Of a DNA stretch of 64,000 bases, positions 18,895 to 27,821 are shown in pieces. Each line of letters begins with the position of its first letter. Within the stretch, counting starts at the first letter, position 1. The stretch lies in contig CADACD010000008.1 in the NCBI GenBank assembly GCA_902786365.1, forward strand, positions 43,525-107,524, given 5' to 3'. The notes beneath the pieces are model-generated. The model worked only from the letters and a program-made list of their open reading frames with translations, ran no database searches and had not been told where the DNA came from. The DNA is from an uncultured Lachnospiraceae bacterium (GTDB taxonomy: Bacteria > Bacillota > Clostridia > Lachnospirales > Lachnospiraceae). The position numbers and the translations under genes are program-made.

Positions 18895-19815
18895 ATGAAA
18901 GAGACAAATGATACATCAGATGACGGAAAAGTGTATGATTTGACTTTTGATGGGGATAAGGTAGTTTTTACAGAAACTGCGAGTTTGTCTCAGACAAAAT
19001 CATCAAAGAAAAAGAAGCACACAGTCAGATACTATTTTATTGAAGGAATAAGAAAAGTAATTATGCTTGCTGCATTGTGCGTGTTTACATATTCATCATA
19101 TGAGCTTACGAATATCTATCTTGATTACAAAGATGGAGATGATGCATATGACAATATGGAAAAGATGTTTGAGGTACCGGATATCCAAGTGGTGGAGGAG
19201 CAGACAGATGAGTTTGGAAATACCGTTATCAGTTCAAATCAGTCGATTGAATGGACATATGATTTTCAAAAACTTTTAAATGCAAACAGTGATGCTGTAG
19301 GCTGGATTAAGCAGGATAACATTATCAGCTATCCGATAGTTGCAGGTACAGACAATACTTATTATCTGACGCATAATGCTCTTCATGTTGAAAATAAGGC
19401 AGGAGCCATATTCCTTGATTATAGGGTTGAAGGTGGTCTTGAAGCGAATAACTGTATTATTTATGGACATGATATGCTGAATGATTCCATGTTTGGAACT
19501 CTTATCAAGTATAGAACAAAGTCGTATTATGATGCACACCCTACATTCGACATCTATATTGGGGAGAAGCATTATAAATATTATGTATTTGCGGCCTATG
19601 AAACTGACCAGATTGGAGATACATATTCATACAATTTTGCAAGTGATGAAGAATTTCAGAATTATATCAATCTTTGTCTGAGTAAAAGACTTTATGCAAC
19701 AAATGTCAGTGAGGTGACAGTCGTAAATAAAATTGTTACATTGTCAACATGTACAAGACATGATCAGTCAAAACGTATGATAGTCCAGTTAATACGAGGC
19801 GAAGAAATTACATAA
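18895..19815 (+). CDS. class B sortase
   Basis: A membrane-anchored transpeptidase of about 306 residues. A charged cytoplasmic N-terminus is followed by one membrane helix (IRKVIMLAALCVFTY) and the extracellular sortase fold. Catalytic residues are visible: His in IIYGHDML, Cys in VTLSTCTRHD, and Arg in SKRMIVQLI. ATG 18895 is chosen because the upstream in-frame TTG (18865) lies inside the leader hairpin. Class B sortases attach specific substrates (NPQTN-like signals) or build pili. No substrate with a recognisable sorting motif is adjacent; the giant protein 4.5 kb upstream lacks one. Confidence 0.88.
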   Translation: MKETNDTSDDGKVYDLTFDGDKVVFTETASLSQTKSSKKKKHTVRYYFIEGIRKVIMLAALCVFTYSSYELTNIYLDYKDGDDAYDNMEKMFEVPDIQVVEEQTDEFGNTVISSNQSIEWTYDFQKLLNANSDAVGWIKQDNIISYPIVAGTDNTYYLTHNALHVENKAGAIFLDYRVEGGLEANNCIIYGHDMLNDSMFGTLIKYRTKSYYDAHPTFDIYIGEKHYKYYVFAAYETDQIGDTYSYNFASDEEFQNYINLCLSKRLYATNVSEVTVVNKIVTLSTCTRHDQSKRMIVQLIRGEEIT

Positions 19816-19852
19816 CTTACCATACATCATAATGCTAATATAAAAAAAGTGC

Positions 19853-19881
19853 TTGCATTTTTTTGATAAATGAGTTATCTT
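19853..19881 (+). promoter_or_regulatory. promoter for glnA
   Basis: TTGCAT (19853-19858), a 17-base spacer, then TATCTT (19876-19881). Confidence 0.45.
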
Positions 19882-19932
19882 ATACAAGTAAGAAACATAT
19901 ATTGTTTCATATACGCATGATTTTATGAGGAC

Positions 19933-19969
19933 AAAGGCGTTCCTGCTTAAGAAGGGAACGCCCTTTTTT
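19933..19969 (+). terminator. intrinsic terminator inside the glnA leader (attenuator candidate)
   Basis: AAAGGCGTTCC pairs with GGAACGCCCTTT and is followed by six Ts. It lies between the putative promoter and the glnA start about 90 bases downstream, so read-through control is plausible. A small hairpin (GAAAC-GTTTC) precedes it. Confidence 0.55.
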
Positions 19970-20060
19970 ATAGGAACATCTAATCCGGTACAAATCGGAG
20001 GTTTCGATTAATTTGTGTGAGTGAACTAAATTAAAATAAAAATTGAAAGGATGTATAACT

Positions 20061-22178
20061 ATGAGTGAAGCTTTTAACGTATCAGAAATGTTTGGTGAAG
20101 ATGTATTCAATGACACAGTCATGAAAGAGCGTTTGCCAAAAAATGTTTATAAGGAATTAAGAAAAGTAATTGATGAGGGAGCAGAGTTAAGACTTGTAGT
20201 TGCCGATGTGGTTGCCAATGCAATGAAAGACTGGGCTATCGAGAAAGGTGCAACACATTATACACATTGGTTCCAGCCACTTACAGGTGTTACTGCCGAG
20301 AAACATGACTCGTTTATTTCAGCACCAAATGCAAGCGGAAAGGTGCTTATGGAGTTTTCGGGTAAAGAGTTGATAAAAGGTGAGCCGGATGCATCTTCAT
20401 TCCCTTCAGGCGGACTTAGAGCAACATTTGAGGCAAGAGGATATACAGCATGGGATTGTACATCACCTGCATTTGTCAAGAGAGATGCAACAGGTGTTAT
20501 CCTTTGTATCCCTACAGCATTCTGTTCATACACAGGAGAGGCACTTGATAAAAAGACACCGCTTCTTCGTTCAATGGAAGCATTAAATACACAGGCGCTT
20601 CGTATTTTAAAACTGTTTGGAAATACAACTTCTAAGAGAGTGACACCTTCCGTTGGACCTGAACAGGAATATTTCCTTGTTGACAGAGAAAAATATTTAA
20701 AGAGAAAGGATCTTATCTTTACAGGTCGTACATTGTTCGGTGCAATGCCTCCAAAAGGACAGGAACTTGAAGATCATTACTTTGGTACAATTCGTGAGAG
20801 AATCGGTGCCTACATGAAAGATGTCAACGAAGAATTGTGGAAACTGGGTGTTACAGCGAAAACACAGCATAACGAAGTAGCACCGGCACAGCATGAGCTT
20901 GCGGCAATCTATTCACAGGCGAATATTGCAGTAGATAACAACCAGCTTGCTATGGAGATTTTAAAGAAAGTAGCAGGTCGTCACGGAATGGTATGCCTGC
21001 TTCATGAGAAACCATTTGCAGGAGTGAACGGTTCAGGTAAACATAATAACTGGTCAATCACTACAAATGACGGAATCAATATGTTAGACCCTGGTAAGAC
21101 ACCACATGAGAATAAACAGTTCCTGCTTGTACTTGCAGCAATTATGAAAGCTGTAGATACACATGCAGATTTACTTCGTGAATCAGCTGCAAATCCTGGA
21201 AACGACCACAGATTAGGCGCTAATGAGGCACCTCCTGCAATCATTTCAATGTTCCTTGGCGATCAGTTAAATGATGTATTGAATCAGTTAGTCAGCACAG
21301 GTGATGCAACAAGCAGTATCAAAGCAGGTCAGTTAAAGACAGGTGTAAGCACACTTCCGGAACTGGCGAAAGATGCTACAGACAGAAACAGAACATCTCC
21401 GTTCGCATTTACAGGAAATAAATTCGAGTTCAGAATGGTTGGTTCTTCAGACTCGGTTGCAAGCCCGAACATTGTACTTAACACTATTGTTGCAGAAGCA
21501 TTCTGTGATATCGCAGATGAACTTGAAAAAGCAGAAGATTTCGACCTTGCTGTACATGACATTATCAAGAAACTTGCTACAGAACATCAGAGAATCGTAT
21601 TCAACGGAAACGGTTATTCAGATGAATGGGTAGCAGAGGCAGAGAGAAGAGGACTTCCAAATATTAAGACTATGGTAGATGCAATACCTGCACTTGTAAC
21701 AGATAAGGCAGTGGCTTTGTTTGAGAAATTTGGTGTATTTACAAAAGCTGAGTTAGAGTCAAGAGCAGAAGTTCAGTATGAAGCATATGCAAAAGCACTT
21801 AACATAGAAGCAAGAGCAATGATTGATATTGCAGGAAAGCAGATTATCCCATCGGTTATTAAAGCAACGACAGAACTTTCAACTTCAATTAATGCAGTGA
21901 AATCAGCTTGTGCTGATGCTGATATAAGTACACAGACAGAATTATTGACTGAGACATCAGTATTACTTGCAGAGACAAAGAATGCACTTGCAAATCTTAA
22001 GAAAGCGGTAGAGGATGCAGCAACAAAAGAAGAAGGCAGGGAGCAGGCTACATATTTCAAAGATGTTGTGAAGGAAGCTATGGCAGATTTAAGAACACCT
22101 GTTGACAAATTGGAGATGATTGTTGACAAAGAATTATGGCCAATGCCATCTTATGGTGATTTGATATTTGAGGTGTAA
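20061..22178 (+). CDS. glnN: type III glutamine synthetase
   Basis: This ATP-dependent enzyme makes glutamine from glutamate and ammonia. About 705 residues is the length of the GSIII class, much longer than GSI. Landmarks include [54 protein letters not shown], and [11 protein letters not shown] with the ATP and metal residues. The start is ATG 20061 with GAAAGGATG upstream; an in-frame TTG at 20043 is rejected. It is monocistronic, with its own leader containing an intrinsic terminator and with two terminators after it. This fits nitrogen-responsive control by attenuation, but the signal is not identified. Confidence 0.95.
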   Translation: MSEAFNVSEMFGEDVFNDTVMKERLPKNVYKELRKVIDEGAELRLVVADVVANAMKDWAIEKGATHYTHWFQPLTGVTAEKHDSFISAPNASGKVLMEFSGKELIKGEPDASSFPSGGLRATFEARGYTAWDCTSPAFVKRDATGVILCIPTAFCSYTGEALDKKTPLLRSMEALNTQALRILKLFGNTTSKRVTPSVGPEQEYFLVDREKYLKRKDLIFTGRTLFGAMPPKGQELEDHYFGTIRERIGAYMKDVNEELWKLGVTAKTQHNEVAPAQHELAAIYSQANIAVDNNQLAMEILKKVAGRHGMVCLLHEKPFAGVNGSGKHNNWSITTNDGINMLDPGKTPHENKQFLLVLAAIMKAVDTHADLLRESAANPGNDHRLGANEAPPAIISMFLGDQLNDVLNQLVSTGDATSSIKAGQLKTGVSTLPELAKDATDRNRTSPFAFTGNKFEFRMVGSSDSVASPNIVLNTIVAEAFCDIADELEKAEDFDLAVHDIIKKLATEHQRIVFNGNGYSDEWVAEAERRGLPNIKTMVDAIPALVTDKAVALFEKFGVFTKAELESRAEVQYEAYAKALNIEARAMIDIAGKQIIPSVIKATTELSTSINAVKSACADADISTQTELLTETSVLLAETKNALANLKKAVEDAATKEEGREQATYFKDVVKEAMADLRTPVDKLEMIVDKELWPMPSYGDLIFEV

Positions 22179-22240
22179 TTTGGCTTATGCCGGAAATACA
22201 AGTATTTTGAAGAGGACAAAGAGTTTGTCTGATTTGATAT

Positions 22241-22289
22241 AAAATTCCCTCAGTAGTTTATTGGTGATAAATTACTGAGGGAATTTTTT
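22241..22289 (+). terminator. strong terminator after glnN
   Basis: AAATTCCCTCAGTA and TACTGAGGGAATTT form a long stem, followed by a T tract. Confidence 0.8.
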
Positions 22290-22319
22290 GTGTGAAACAA
22301 ATTTAAAGAAAGTAAAAAA

Positions 22320-22348
22320 ACGATATGTGGCTGGCATATCGTTTTTTT
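22320..22348 (+). terminator. second terminator after glnN
   Basis: ACGATATG-TGGCTGG-CATATCGT with seven Ts after it and seven As before it, so it may act in both directions. Confidence 0.75.
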
Positions 22349-22502
22349 GTGAAACAAAAGTGGATTTGTATGAAAATTATAGAAAAAAGATAATTCGATT
22401 TCTATAGTTAGTATAATAACTCATAATCATTAATAAATAATGTGGATATTATTAATCTTTAAAAAATAAATTAAGAATAAATTGTGAACATAACAATTTT
22501 TT

Positions 22503-22531
22503 TTGACCAAAGAGATATAATCTGATATAAT
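22503..22531 (+). promoter_or_regulatory. promoter for the zinc-ribbon/TPM gene pair
   Basis: TTGACC, a 17-base spacer, then TATAAT (22526-22531). Confidence 0.6.
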
Positions 22532-22580
22532 GATATTAGGGGCAAAGCAGAAGATATAGCAGAAAGGAGTGATAGAAACA

Positions 22581-23732
22581 GTGGAAGTAAAATCATACAT
22601 ATGTCCTTCTTGTGGTTCTACGATGCAATTTGATGTAGTTGAACAGAAAATGGTATGTATGCACTGCGGTACTAAGATGGAAGTGCATGAAGCTGAACAG
22701 AAGTATGAGAGTGTCAATCAGGTAAATAGTTCTGCTGGTGATAGCACCAATCATAATGATGATGGTAACACATACAACGGAATACACAACAACATTTCAA
22801 ACGGAATGAATGGCTTGTATGATGGAAACAATGAGGGCAGTTATGATAGAACCACATTTAAAGTGTATCGATGTGGAGGATGTGGTGCGGAAATATTAAC
22901 GGATGATTACACAGCAGCAACGTTTTGCAGCTTTTGCGGAAGACCATCACTTATGGAAGACAGGCTTGCAGGAGCATTAATGCCACAGTATGTAATTCCT
23001 TTTAAAATCAAAAAGGAAGATGCGGAAGAGATATATAGAAAATGGGTTAAAAAAGGAAAGTTTACACCGTCGATTTTAAAAACACAGGCCACAATAGATA
23101 AGATAACAGGAATGTATGTCCCTTTCTGGTTGTATGACTTTGATGCTCAAATATACATAAATGCAAGCTGTACAAGGGTAAAAAGGCATATAAGCGGAAA
23201 TTACGAGATTGTTGATACAGACCATTTTGCAGTGATGAGACAGATGGAAGCAGAATTTGATAGAATACCGGCCGATGCTTCGGAAAAAATGCCGGATGAT
23301 ATGATGGATAAATTAGAACCATTTATGTATCAGGATATGGTTAAATTTGAAATGCCGTATTTATCAGGTTACTATTCAGAAAGATATAATTATAACAGTC
23401 AGGAAATGCAGCCACGTGTAGAGAAAAGAGTTTGGCAATACATAGATCAGACAGGGATGGAAACAATAACAGCGAAGCATTATACTACAGTTAATGTTGT
23501 ACAAAAAAATATACAGATGCGTAATATCCGTGCGAGTTATGCATTACTTCCTGTCTGGATATTAAATTACACATATAATGGCGTTACGAGAATGTTTACA
23601 CTAAATGGACAGACGGGAAAGATAGTGGCAGACAAACCTATATCAAAAGGAAAAGCAGCGGGGTGGTTTTCTGGAATTACAGTGGTTATGTTTACAATAT
23701 TGATGCTATTAGGGAGGTTTTTTGGAAAATGA
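22581..23732 (+). CDS. zinc-ribbon membrane-anchored protein
   Basis: About 383 residues. Two zinc ribbons are visible: CPSC with CMHC at the N-terminus, and CGGC with CSFC around residues 105-125. They are separated by an Asn/Gly-rich linker. A folded region of about 200 residues with conserved aromatic positions follows, then a C-terminal membrane helix (GITVVMFTILMLLGRFF). The GTG at 22581 is chosen over the GTG at 22569, which overlaps the AAAGGAG site. Its last bases overlap the next start (ATGA), so the two proteins are probably made together. The family occurs in Firmicutes, but the molecular role is not known to me. Confidence 0.8.
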   Translation: MEVKSYICPSCGSTMQFDVVEQKMVCMHCGTKMEVHEAEQKYESVNQVNSSAGDSTNHNDDGNTYNGIHNNISNGMNGLYDGNNEGSYDRTTFKVYRCGGCGAEILTDDYTAATFCSFCGRPSLMEDRLAGALMPQYVIPFKIKKEDAEEIYRKWVKKGKFTPSILKTQATIDKITGMYVPFWLYDFDAQIYINASCTRVKRHISGNYEIVDTDHFAVMRQMEAEFDRIPADASEKMPDDMMDKLEPFMYQDMVKFEMPYLSGYYSERYNYNSQEMQPRVEKRVWQYIDQTGMETITAKHYTTVNVVQKNIQMRNIRASYALLPVWILNYTYNGVTRMFTLNGQTGKIVADKPISKGKAAGWFSGITVVMFTILMLLGRFFGK

Positions 23733-24634
23733 TCAGATTGAATAAATTTCTAAAAACTTCGTTTATGATGATTGGTACGTGTCTGCTGATTTTTTTGGCG
23801 GTTATTTTGCAAAAAGAAAACGCATTTGCTGACAGCAGTGATAAAACATATGTATATGATATGGCGGGAATCTACAGTGATGATGAGATAGAATATCTTT
23901 CGGAAGAATGTCAGAATGCGTCCGAAAGGGTTGAGATTGATTTTGTCATCACGACAACAGCAGATACAGGATATAAGGGTTATGTGGAGTATGCAGATGA
24001 TTTTATGGATGACAATGGTCTCGGATACGAAGATGATGGAAGATGTGATCAGTCATGTGTGATGCTTTTATTGGATTTTGACAATCAGCAGGTGTATATT
24101 GATACAACAGGTTTTGCGATTCTTTGTATAGAAGATGATGATATTGAGGATATACTTGATGATGTATTCGAGTATATACCGGAAAGAGATTATTATAATG
24201 CGGCATTTGTATTTATCAATAAAACCTATGATGTGATTGTTGAAAATAAAGCCTCTTATGCTGATGAGTATCTTGCACAATGGAAAAATTTTGATGGAAC
24301 ATATGAAGAATTTGAAGATGAATATGTGAATATAACACATAATATATTTTACAACTTAAAAAAGCCATATGTAAGTCTGGGAATTTCGCTGTTAACAGCA
24401 TTTGTTGTGACACTCATAATGGGTTCAGGCAGTAAAGCTAAAATGACAGCAGACAGAAGAACATACCTAAACAGAAGTAATGTCAGGATGCATTTGATGA
24501 CAGACCAGTATTTGAGAACGACAACTACAAGACATAAAATCAACACAGGCAGTAGTGGTGGCGGACATCATGGTGGTTCACATCATTCAAGTCATGGAGG
24601 ACACAGCCACGGAGGTGGCGGACGGCATATGTAA
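23729..24634 (+). CDS. TPM-domain membrane protein with His/Gly-rich tail
   Basis: About 301 residues. An N-terminal membrane or signal segment (MMIGTCLLIFLAVIL) leads to a TPM domain (from VYDMAGIYSDDEI to about residue 175), the fold of YgcG and Psb32 proteins. A second membrane helix lies near residue 220, and the tail is very rich in Gly, His and Ser, which could bind metal. ATG 23729 overlaps the upstream stop by four bases, with AGGGAGG before it. It probably works with the zinc-ribbon partner in the envelope. The function is not established. Confidence 0.8.
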   Translation: MIRLNKFLKTSFMMIGTCLLIFLAVILQKENAFADSSDKTYVYDMAGIYSDDEIEYLSEECQNASERVEIDFVITTTADTGYKGYVEYADDFMDDNGLGYEDDGRCDQSCVMLLLDFDNQQVYIDTTGFAILCIEDDDIEDILDDVFEYIPERDYYNAAFVFINKTYDVIVENKASYADEYLAQWKNFDGTYEEFEDEYVNITHNIFYNLKKPYVSLGISLLTAFVVTLIMGSGSKAKMTADRRTYLNRSNVRMHLMTDQYLRTTTTRHKINTGSSGGGHHGGSHHSSHGGHSHGGGGRHM

Positions 24635-24738
24635 TATGGAAAATATGATGGAAAGAATCTGACACGAAGTCAGAAATTTAACCATAAATAAATTGTAATA
24701 GAAAGGAATATATGATTCGTCATAAATGGTAAAGGATA

Positions 24739-25263
24739 ATGGAAAAGAAGAATCCGATTGTAACAATTGAATTAGAAAATGGAAAAGTGATTAAAGCGGA
24801 ACTATATCCGGATGTGGCACCAAACACAGTTAGAAATTTTATCAGCCTTATAAAGAAAGGTTTTTATGATGGACTGATTTTTCACAGAGTAATAAGAAAT
24901 TTTATGATTCAGGGAGGATGCCCGGAAGGAACAGGAACAGGTGGACCGGGATATTCGATAAAAGGAGAATTTTCTACGAATGGTTTTGTGAATGAATTAA
25001 AACATGAGCCTGGTGTACTTTCAATGGCAAGAGCGATGCATCCGGATTCGGCCGGTTCGCAGTTTTTTATCATGCATAAAACATCTCCACATCTTGATGG
25101 TCAGTATGCTGCCTTTGGAAAGGTGACAGAAGGCCTTGAAAATGTGGATGAAATTGCAAATCAGCCGACAGATTACATGGACAGACCATTTGATGAAGTA
25201 GTTATGAAAAAAGTAACTGTTGATACATTTGGAGAAGATTATGGAGAACCTGAAAAATGCTAA
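24739..25263 (+). CDS. ppiB: cyclophilin-type peptidyl-prolyl cis-trans isomerase
   Basis: A cytoplasmic protein-folding catalyst of 174 residues with no signal peptide. Cyclophilin motifs are intact: GLIFHRVIRNFMIQGGCPEGTG, with the active-site Arg and Phe within FHRVIRNFMIQGG, then GVLSMARAMHPDSAGSQFFI and LDGQYAAFGKV. It overlaps the next gene by seven bases, which points to an operon with the HAD and GNAT genes. Confidence 0.92.
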   Translation: MEKKNPIVTIELENGKVIKAELYPDVAPNTVRNFISLIKKGFYDGLIFHRVIRNFMIQGGCPEGTGTGGPGYSIKGEFSTNGFVNELKHEPGVLSMARAMHPDSAGSQFFIMHKTSPHLDGQYAAFGKVTEGLENVDEIANQPTDYMDRPFDEVVMKKVTVDTFGEDYGEPEKC

Positions 25264-25934
25264 GAGCAGTTATTTTTGATATGGATGGTGTACTGATAGA
25301 CAGTGAACCGGTTCATTTAGAGGCTTTCAGAATGATGATGGAAGAACTGGGGATTCAGTTTGACAGAGAGTATTATATGCAGTTTGTTGGAAGCACAACA
25401 GAACATATGTGGGACAAGATTATCAAAGATTTTAGCATAACATTATCCAAAGAAGAGCTGATGAGCATTTCTGATAAGAATGTAAAAAAAATCAATGGAA
25501 GTTCCGGATATCCGGTTATGCCGGGCGTTAAAAAACTGATATGTGATATTTATGAATCGGGTATAAAACTTGCAGTAGCTTCATCTTCAGGAATGACAAG
25601 AATTAACGATACACTTGAAAAAATGGAAGTTAAAGAAATGTTTAGTGCTGTAGTGAGTGGTATGCAGGTGAAAAATCCAAAACCGGCACCGGATACGTTT
25701 CTTGAAGCTGCCAAAATGCTTGATGTTATGCCGGATGAATGTATAGTGATAGAGGATTCATTCAATGGTATGAAAGCTGCCAAAAATGCAGGAATGGTTT
25801 GCGTTATGTATGAAAACAACAGCTTAGGTACAGAGGTTGATTCTTCCTATGCAGATTACATTATACAGGGATATGATGAGCTTGATACAAAATATTTTGA
25901 AATGATTTATTCACATGTGAGTGGAGAACCATGA
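25257..25934 (+). CDS. HAD-superfamily hydrolase, beta-phosphoglucomutase-like
   Basis: 225 residues. HAD motif I is FDMDGVLIDSEP with both catalytic Asp residues. The cap domain follows. Motif II is VASSSG, motif III the Lys in KNPKPAPD, and motif IV IEDSFNGMKAA. The cap and length match the subgroup that includes beta-phosphoglucomutase and small phosphatases; the substrate cannot be read from sequence. The start overlaps the end of ppiB and the stop is four bases before the GNAT gene. Confidence 0.85.
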   Translation: MLRAVIFDMDGVLIDSEPVHLEAFRMMMEELGIQFDREYYMQFVGSTTEHMWDKIIKDFSITLSKEELMSISDKNVKKINGSSGYPVMPGVKKLICDIYESGIKLAVASSSGMTRINDTLEKMEVKEMFSAVVSGMQVKNPKPAPDTFLEAAKMLDVMPDECIVIEDSFNGMKAAKNAGMVCVMYENNSLGTEVDSSYADYIIQGYDELDTKYFEMIYSHVSGEP

Positions 25935-25937
25935 AGA

Positions 25938-26423
25938 GTGCTTGAAACAAAGCGGCTATACCTGAGAGAATGTGTCGAAGAAGATCTGGAAAGGTTCTAT
26001 GAGATATATTCAGATGAGACCGTTTCAAGATATAATAAGAATCTGAGCAGTGACAGAGATGAAGAGCTTGAGATCATGAGAGCATACAAAAGGATGTATG
26101 AATTTTATGGGTATGGTATGTGGACTGTGTGCCTGAAACAAAATGATATGGTAATAGGAAGAGCCGGACTTGAGAATTATGAAATGGATGGAGAAAATGC
26201 ACTACAGCTTGGGTATGTCATAGATAAAAATTTCAGAAAAAAGGGATATGCGTATGAAATCTGTAGTGCAATATGTGAATATGCACAACAGTATATCTAT
26301 GTCGATAAAATACTATGTATTATACACAGGGAAAATAAAGCATCAATAAAACTGGCAGAAAAACTGAGATTTATTTTGGTAAATCAAACGGAAAATATGT
26401 ATATGTTGAAGCTTGAAATTTGA
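25938..26423 (+). CDS. GNAT-family N-acetyltransferase
   Basis: 161 residues from a GTG start. The frame begins LETKRLYLRECVEEDLERF, as in RimJ/RimL-type acetyltransferases. The acetyl-CoA region is LGYVIDKNFRKKGYAYEIC. The target amine is unknown. It is the third gene of the ppiB-HAD-GNAT run. No strong ribosome site precedes it, so translational coupling to the HAD gene is likely. Confidence 0.82.
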   Translation: MLETKRLYLRECVEEDLERFYEIYSDETVSRYNKNLSSDRDEELEIMRAYKRMYEFYGYGMWTVCLKQNDMVIGRAGLENYEMDGENALQLGYVIDKNFRKKGYAYEICSAICEYAQQYIYVDKILCIIHRENKASIKLAEKLRFILVNQTENMYMLKLEI

Positions 26424-26467
26424 AATGCTTCTATTCTATTATATTTAATTAAAATGATACTAGGGTT

Positions 26468-26511
26468 CCAAGGTCATACGTTTTATACTTATATGTAAAG
26501 TATCACCTTGG
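26468..26511 (+). other. structured hairpin of unknown role
   Basis: CCAAGGT (26468-26474) pairs with ACCTTGG (26505-26511). An inner ATAC/GTAT pair lies behind a symmetrical single mismatch, with a loop of about 20 bases. There is no T tract, so it is not a normal terminator. It lies between the GNAT gene and the next terminator. Confidence 0.4.
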
Positions 26512-26536
26512 GACGGATAAAAACAATGTAAAAGAA

Positions 26537-26575
26537 TGAAAAAAGCTGTGACCGTGCGGAGTCACAGCTTTTTTA
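26537..26575. terminator. bidirectional terminator
   Basis: AAGCTGTGAC, a CGTGCGGA loop, GTCACAGCTT, with As before and six Ts after. Confidence 0.75.
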
Positions 26576-26601
26576 TGTATATGTATAATGTGAGGGAAAG
26601 T

Positions 26602-26637
26602 AAAAAAAACGAGAACGCTATATAAACGTCCTCGTTT
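26602..26637 (-). terminator. minus-strand terminator
   Basis: AACGAGAACG pairs imperfectly with CGTCCTCGTT. The eight As before it are a T tract on the minus strand. No minus-strand gene is visible to the right that would need it. Confidence 0.5.
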
Positions 26638-26745
26638 CTACAAAAACAATTATACAATTATTTTTAAATTTGTCAACAAATTTTTTTGATAAAAATAGGT
26701 AAAAAATAGGTGATAAAAAATATTTAAAAAAAATAAAAAAAAGAC

Positions 26746-26774
26746 TTGCAAAAAATAATTTTTTCTAGTATAAT
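26746..26774 (+). promoter_or_regulatory. promoter for tRNA-Gln
   Basis: TTGCAA (26746-26751), a 17-base spacer and a perfect TATAAT (26769-26774), twenty bases before the tRNA. Confidence 0.75.
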
Positions 26775-26793
26775 ACCATTTGTCGTTAGACGA

Positions 26794-26866
26794 TGGCCTA
26801 TCGCCAAATGGTAAGGCACTGGACTCTGACTCCAGCATTCTCCAGGTTCGAATCCTGGTGGGCCAG
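26794..26866 (+). tRNA. tRNA-Gln (anticodon CTG)
   Basis: A cloverleaf can be drawn: acceptor TGGCCTA with TGGGCCA, anticodon stem CTGGA/TCCAG around loop CTCTGAC (anticodon CTG), T arm CCAGG-TTCGAAT-CCTGG, discriminator G as expected for Gln. CCA is not encoded. It stands alone, with a promoter before it and a terminator directly after it. Confidence 0.93.
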
Positions 26867-26871
26867 TTATT

Positions 26872-26902
26872 TCACTACATTATCTAATGTAGTGATTTTT
26901 TT
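26872..26902 (+). terminator. terminator of tRNA-Gln
   Basis: TCACTACATTA, a TC loop, TAATGTAGTGA, then seven Ts. Confidence 0.85.
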
Positions 26903-27060
26903 GTATATCAGAAAAAATCGTGTACCAAAGAGATGCCATTATTCAAATTCCGGCATAATAATGAAAAGGGATAGATATAAATGGCGAAACTATATGAATG
27001 CAAATAGAAAATGAAAGGACAAAAATATTGTGTGATTTTGCATAATATAAGTGCATGTAG

Positions 27061-27780
27061 ATGAAAACATCAGTTAAAACAAGGATCAAATTCAGTGATA
27101 AAAATTTTAAATCTGAGCTGAAGTTTGGTAGTATGATTGACATGATACAAGATTGTATGAATCATCAGTCAGAGTCACTTGGACTTGGAGTTCGGCACCA
27201 GATTAGTACAAAAAAAGCGTGGATACTGAGTTCGTGGTATATTGAGATAGAAGGCCAGTTTGAATATGATGAAGAAGTGATTGTCTCAACATGGCCATAT
27301 GAATTTAAAGGTGTTTGTGGAAGAAGAAATGCAACGATAGCGAGAGCAGGAGAAGAGAATAACTATATTATTAAAGTGGACAGCTTGTGGGCGGTGGTTG
27401 ATACAGAAAAAGGAAAGCTTGTGAGAGTTCCTGATGAAGATATCCGGTTGTACACATGTGATGAACCGCTTGCTATGGATTACAAAAAAAAGAAGATTTT
27501 GAAAGGGAGCCATTATGAAAAGAAGAATCCTTTTACAGTCAGAAAGTATCAAATGGATTTTAATAATCATATGAATAATGGCTGGTATATTAAGCTTGCA
27601 GAGGAATTTATCGAGAATAATACCTCGGTAAAGACGATAAGAGCTGAATATAAAAAGGCTGCGTTATATGGTCAAAAGGTGATTCCGTATGTATCATATG
27701 AGGAGGACAGAACAGTTGTTGAGCTGAGAAGTGAGGATGAGGAACTGTTTGCTGTCATAGAATTCAAACACAGTAAATAG
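27061..27780 (+). CDS. acyl-ACP thioesterase
   Basis: 239 residues with the double hot-dog layout of bacterial acyl-ACP thioesterases. It begins TRIKFSDKNFKSELKFGSMI, with AWILSSWYIEIE and VSTWPYEFKG in the first half. The second half has MDFNNHMNNGWYI, the Asn/His region of the active site. It would release free fatty acids from acyl carrier protein in the cytoplasm and set chain length. The ribosome site before ATG 27061 is weak, but no better in-frame start is visible. It precedes the S1-domain gene by 40 bases. Confidence 0.87.
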   Translation: MKTSVKTRIKFSDKNFKSELKFGSMIDMIQDCMNHQSESLGLGVRHQISTKKAWILSSWYIEIEGQFEYDEEVIVSTWPYEFKGVCGRRNATIARAGEENNYIIKVDSLWAVVDTEKGKLVRVPDEDIRLYTCDEPLAMDYKKKKILKGSHYEKKNPFTVRKYQMDFNNHMNNGWYIKLAEEFIENNTSVKTIRAEYKKAALYGQKVIPYVSYEEDRTVVELRSEDEELFAVIEFKHSK

Positions 27781-27821
27781 TGGAAAAGCAAAACTTTAGA
27801 TAACAGATTGGAGGCATGACA

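Noticed and set aside
19067-19279. Short His/Met-rich frame inside the sortase gene
   Set aside because: Out-of-frame shadow with no ribosome site.
22727-22830. CRISPR-like or tandem repeat in the Asn-rich linker
   Set aside because: Only low-complexity Asn/Gly codons; no regular repeat-spacer pattern here or elsewhere in the window.
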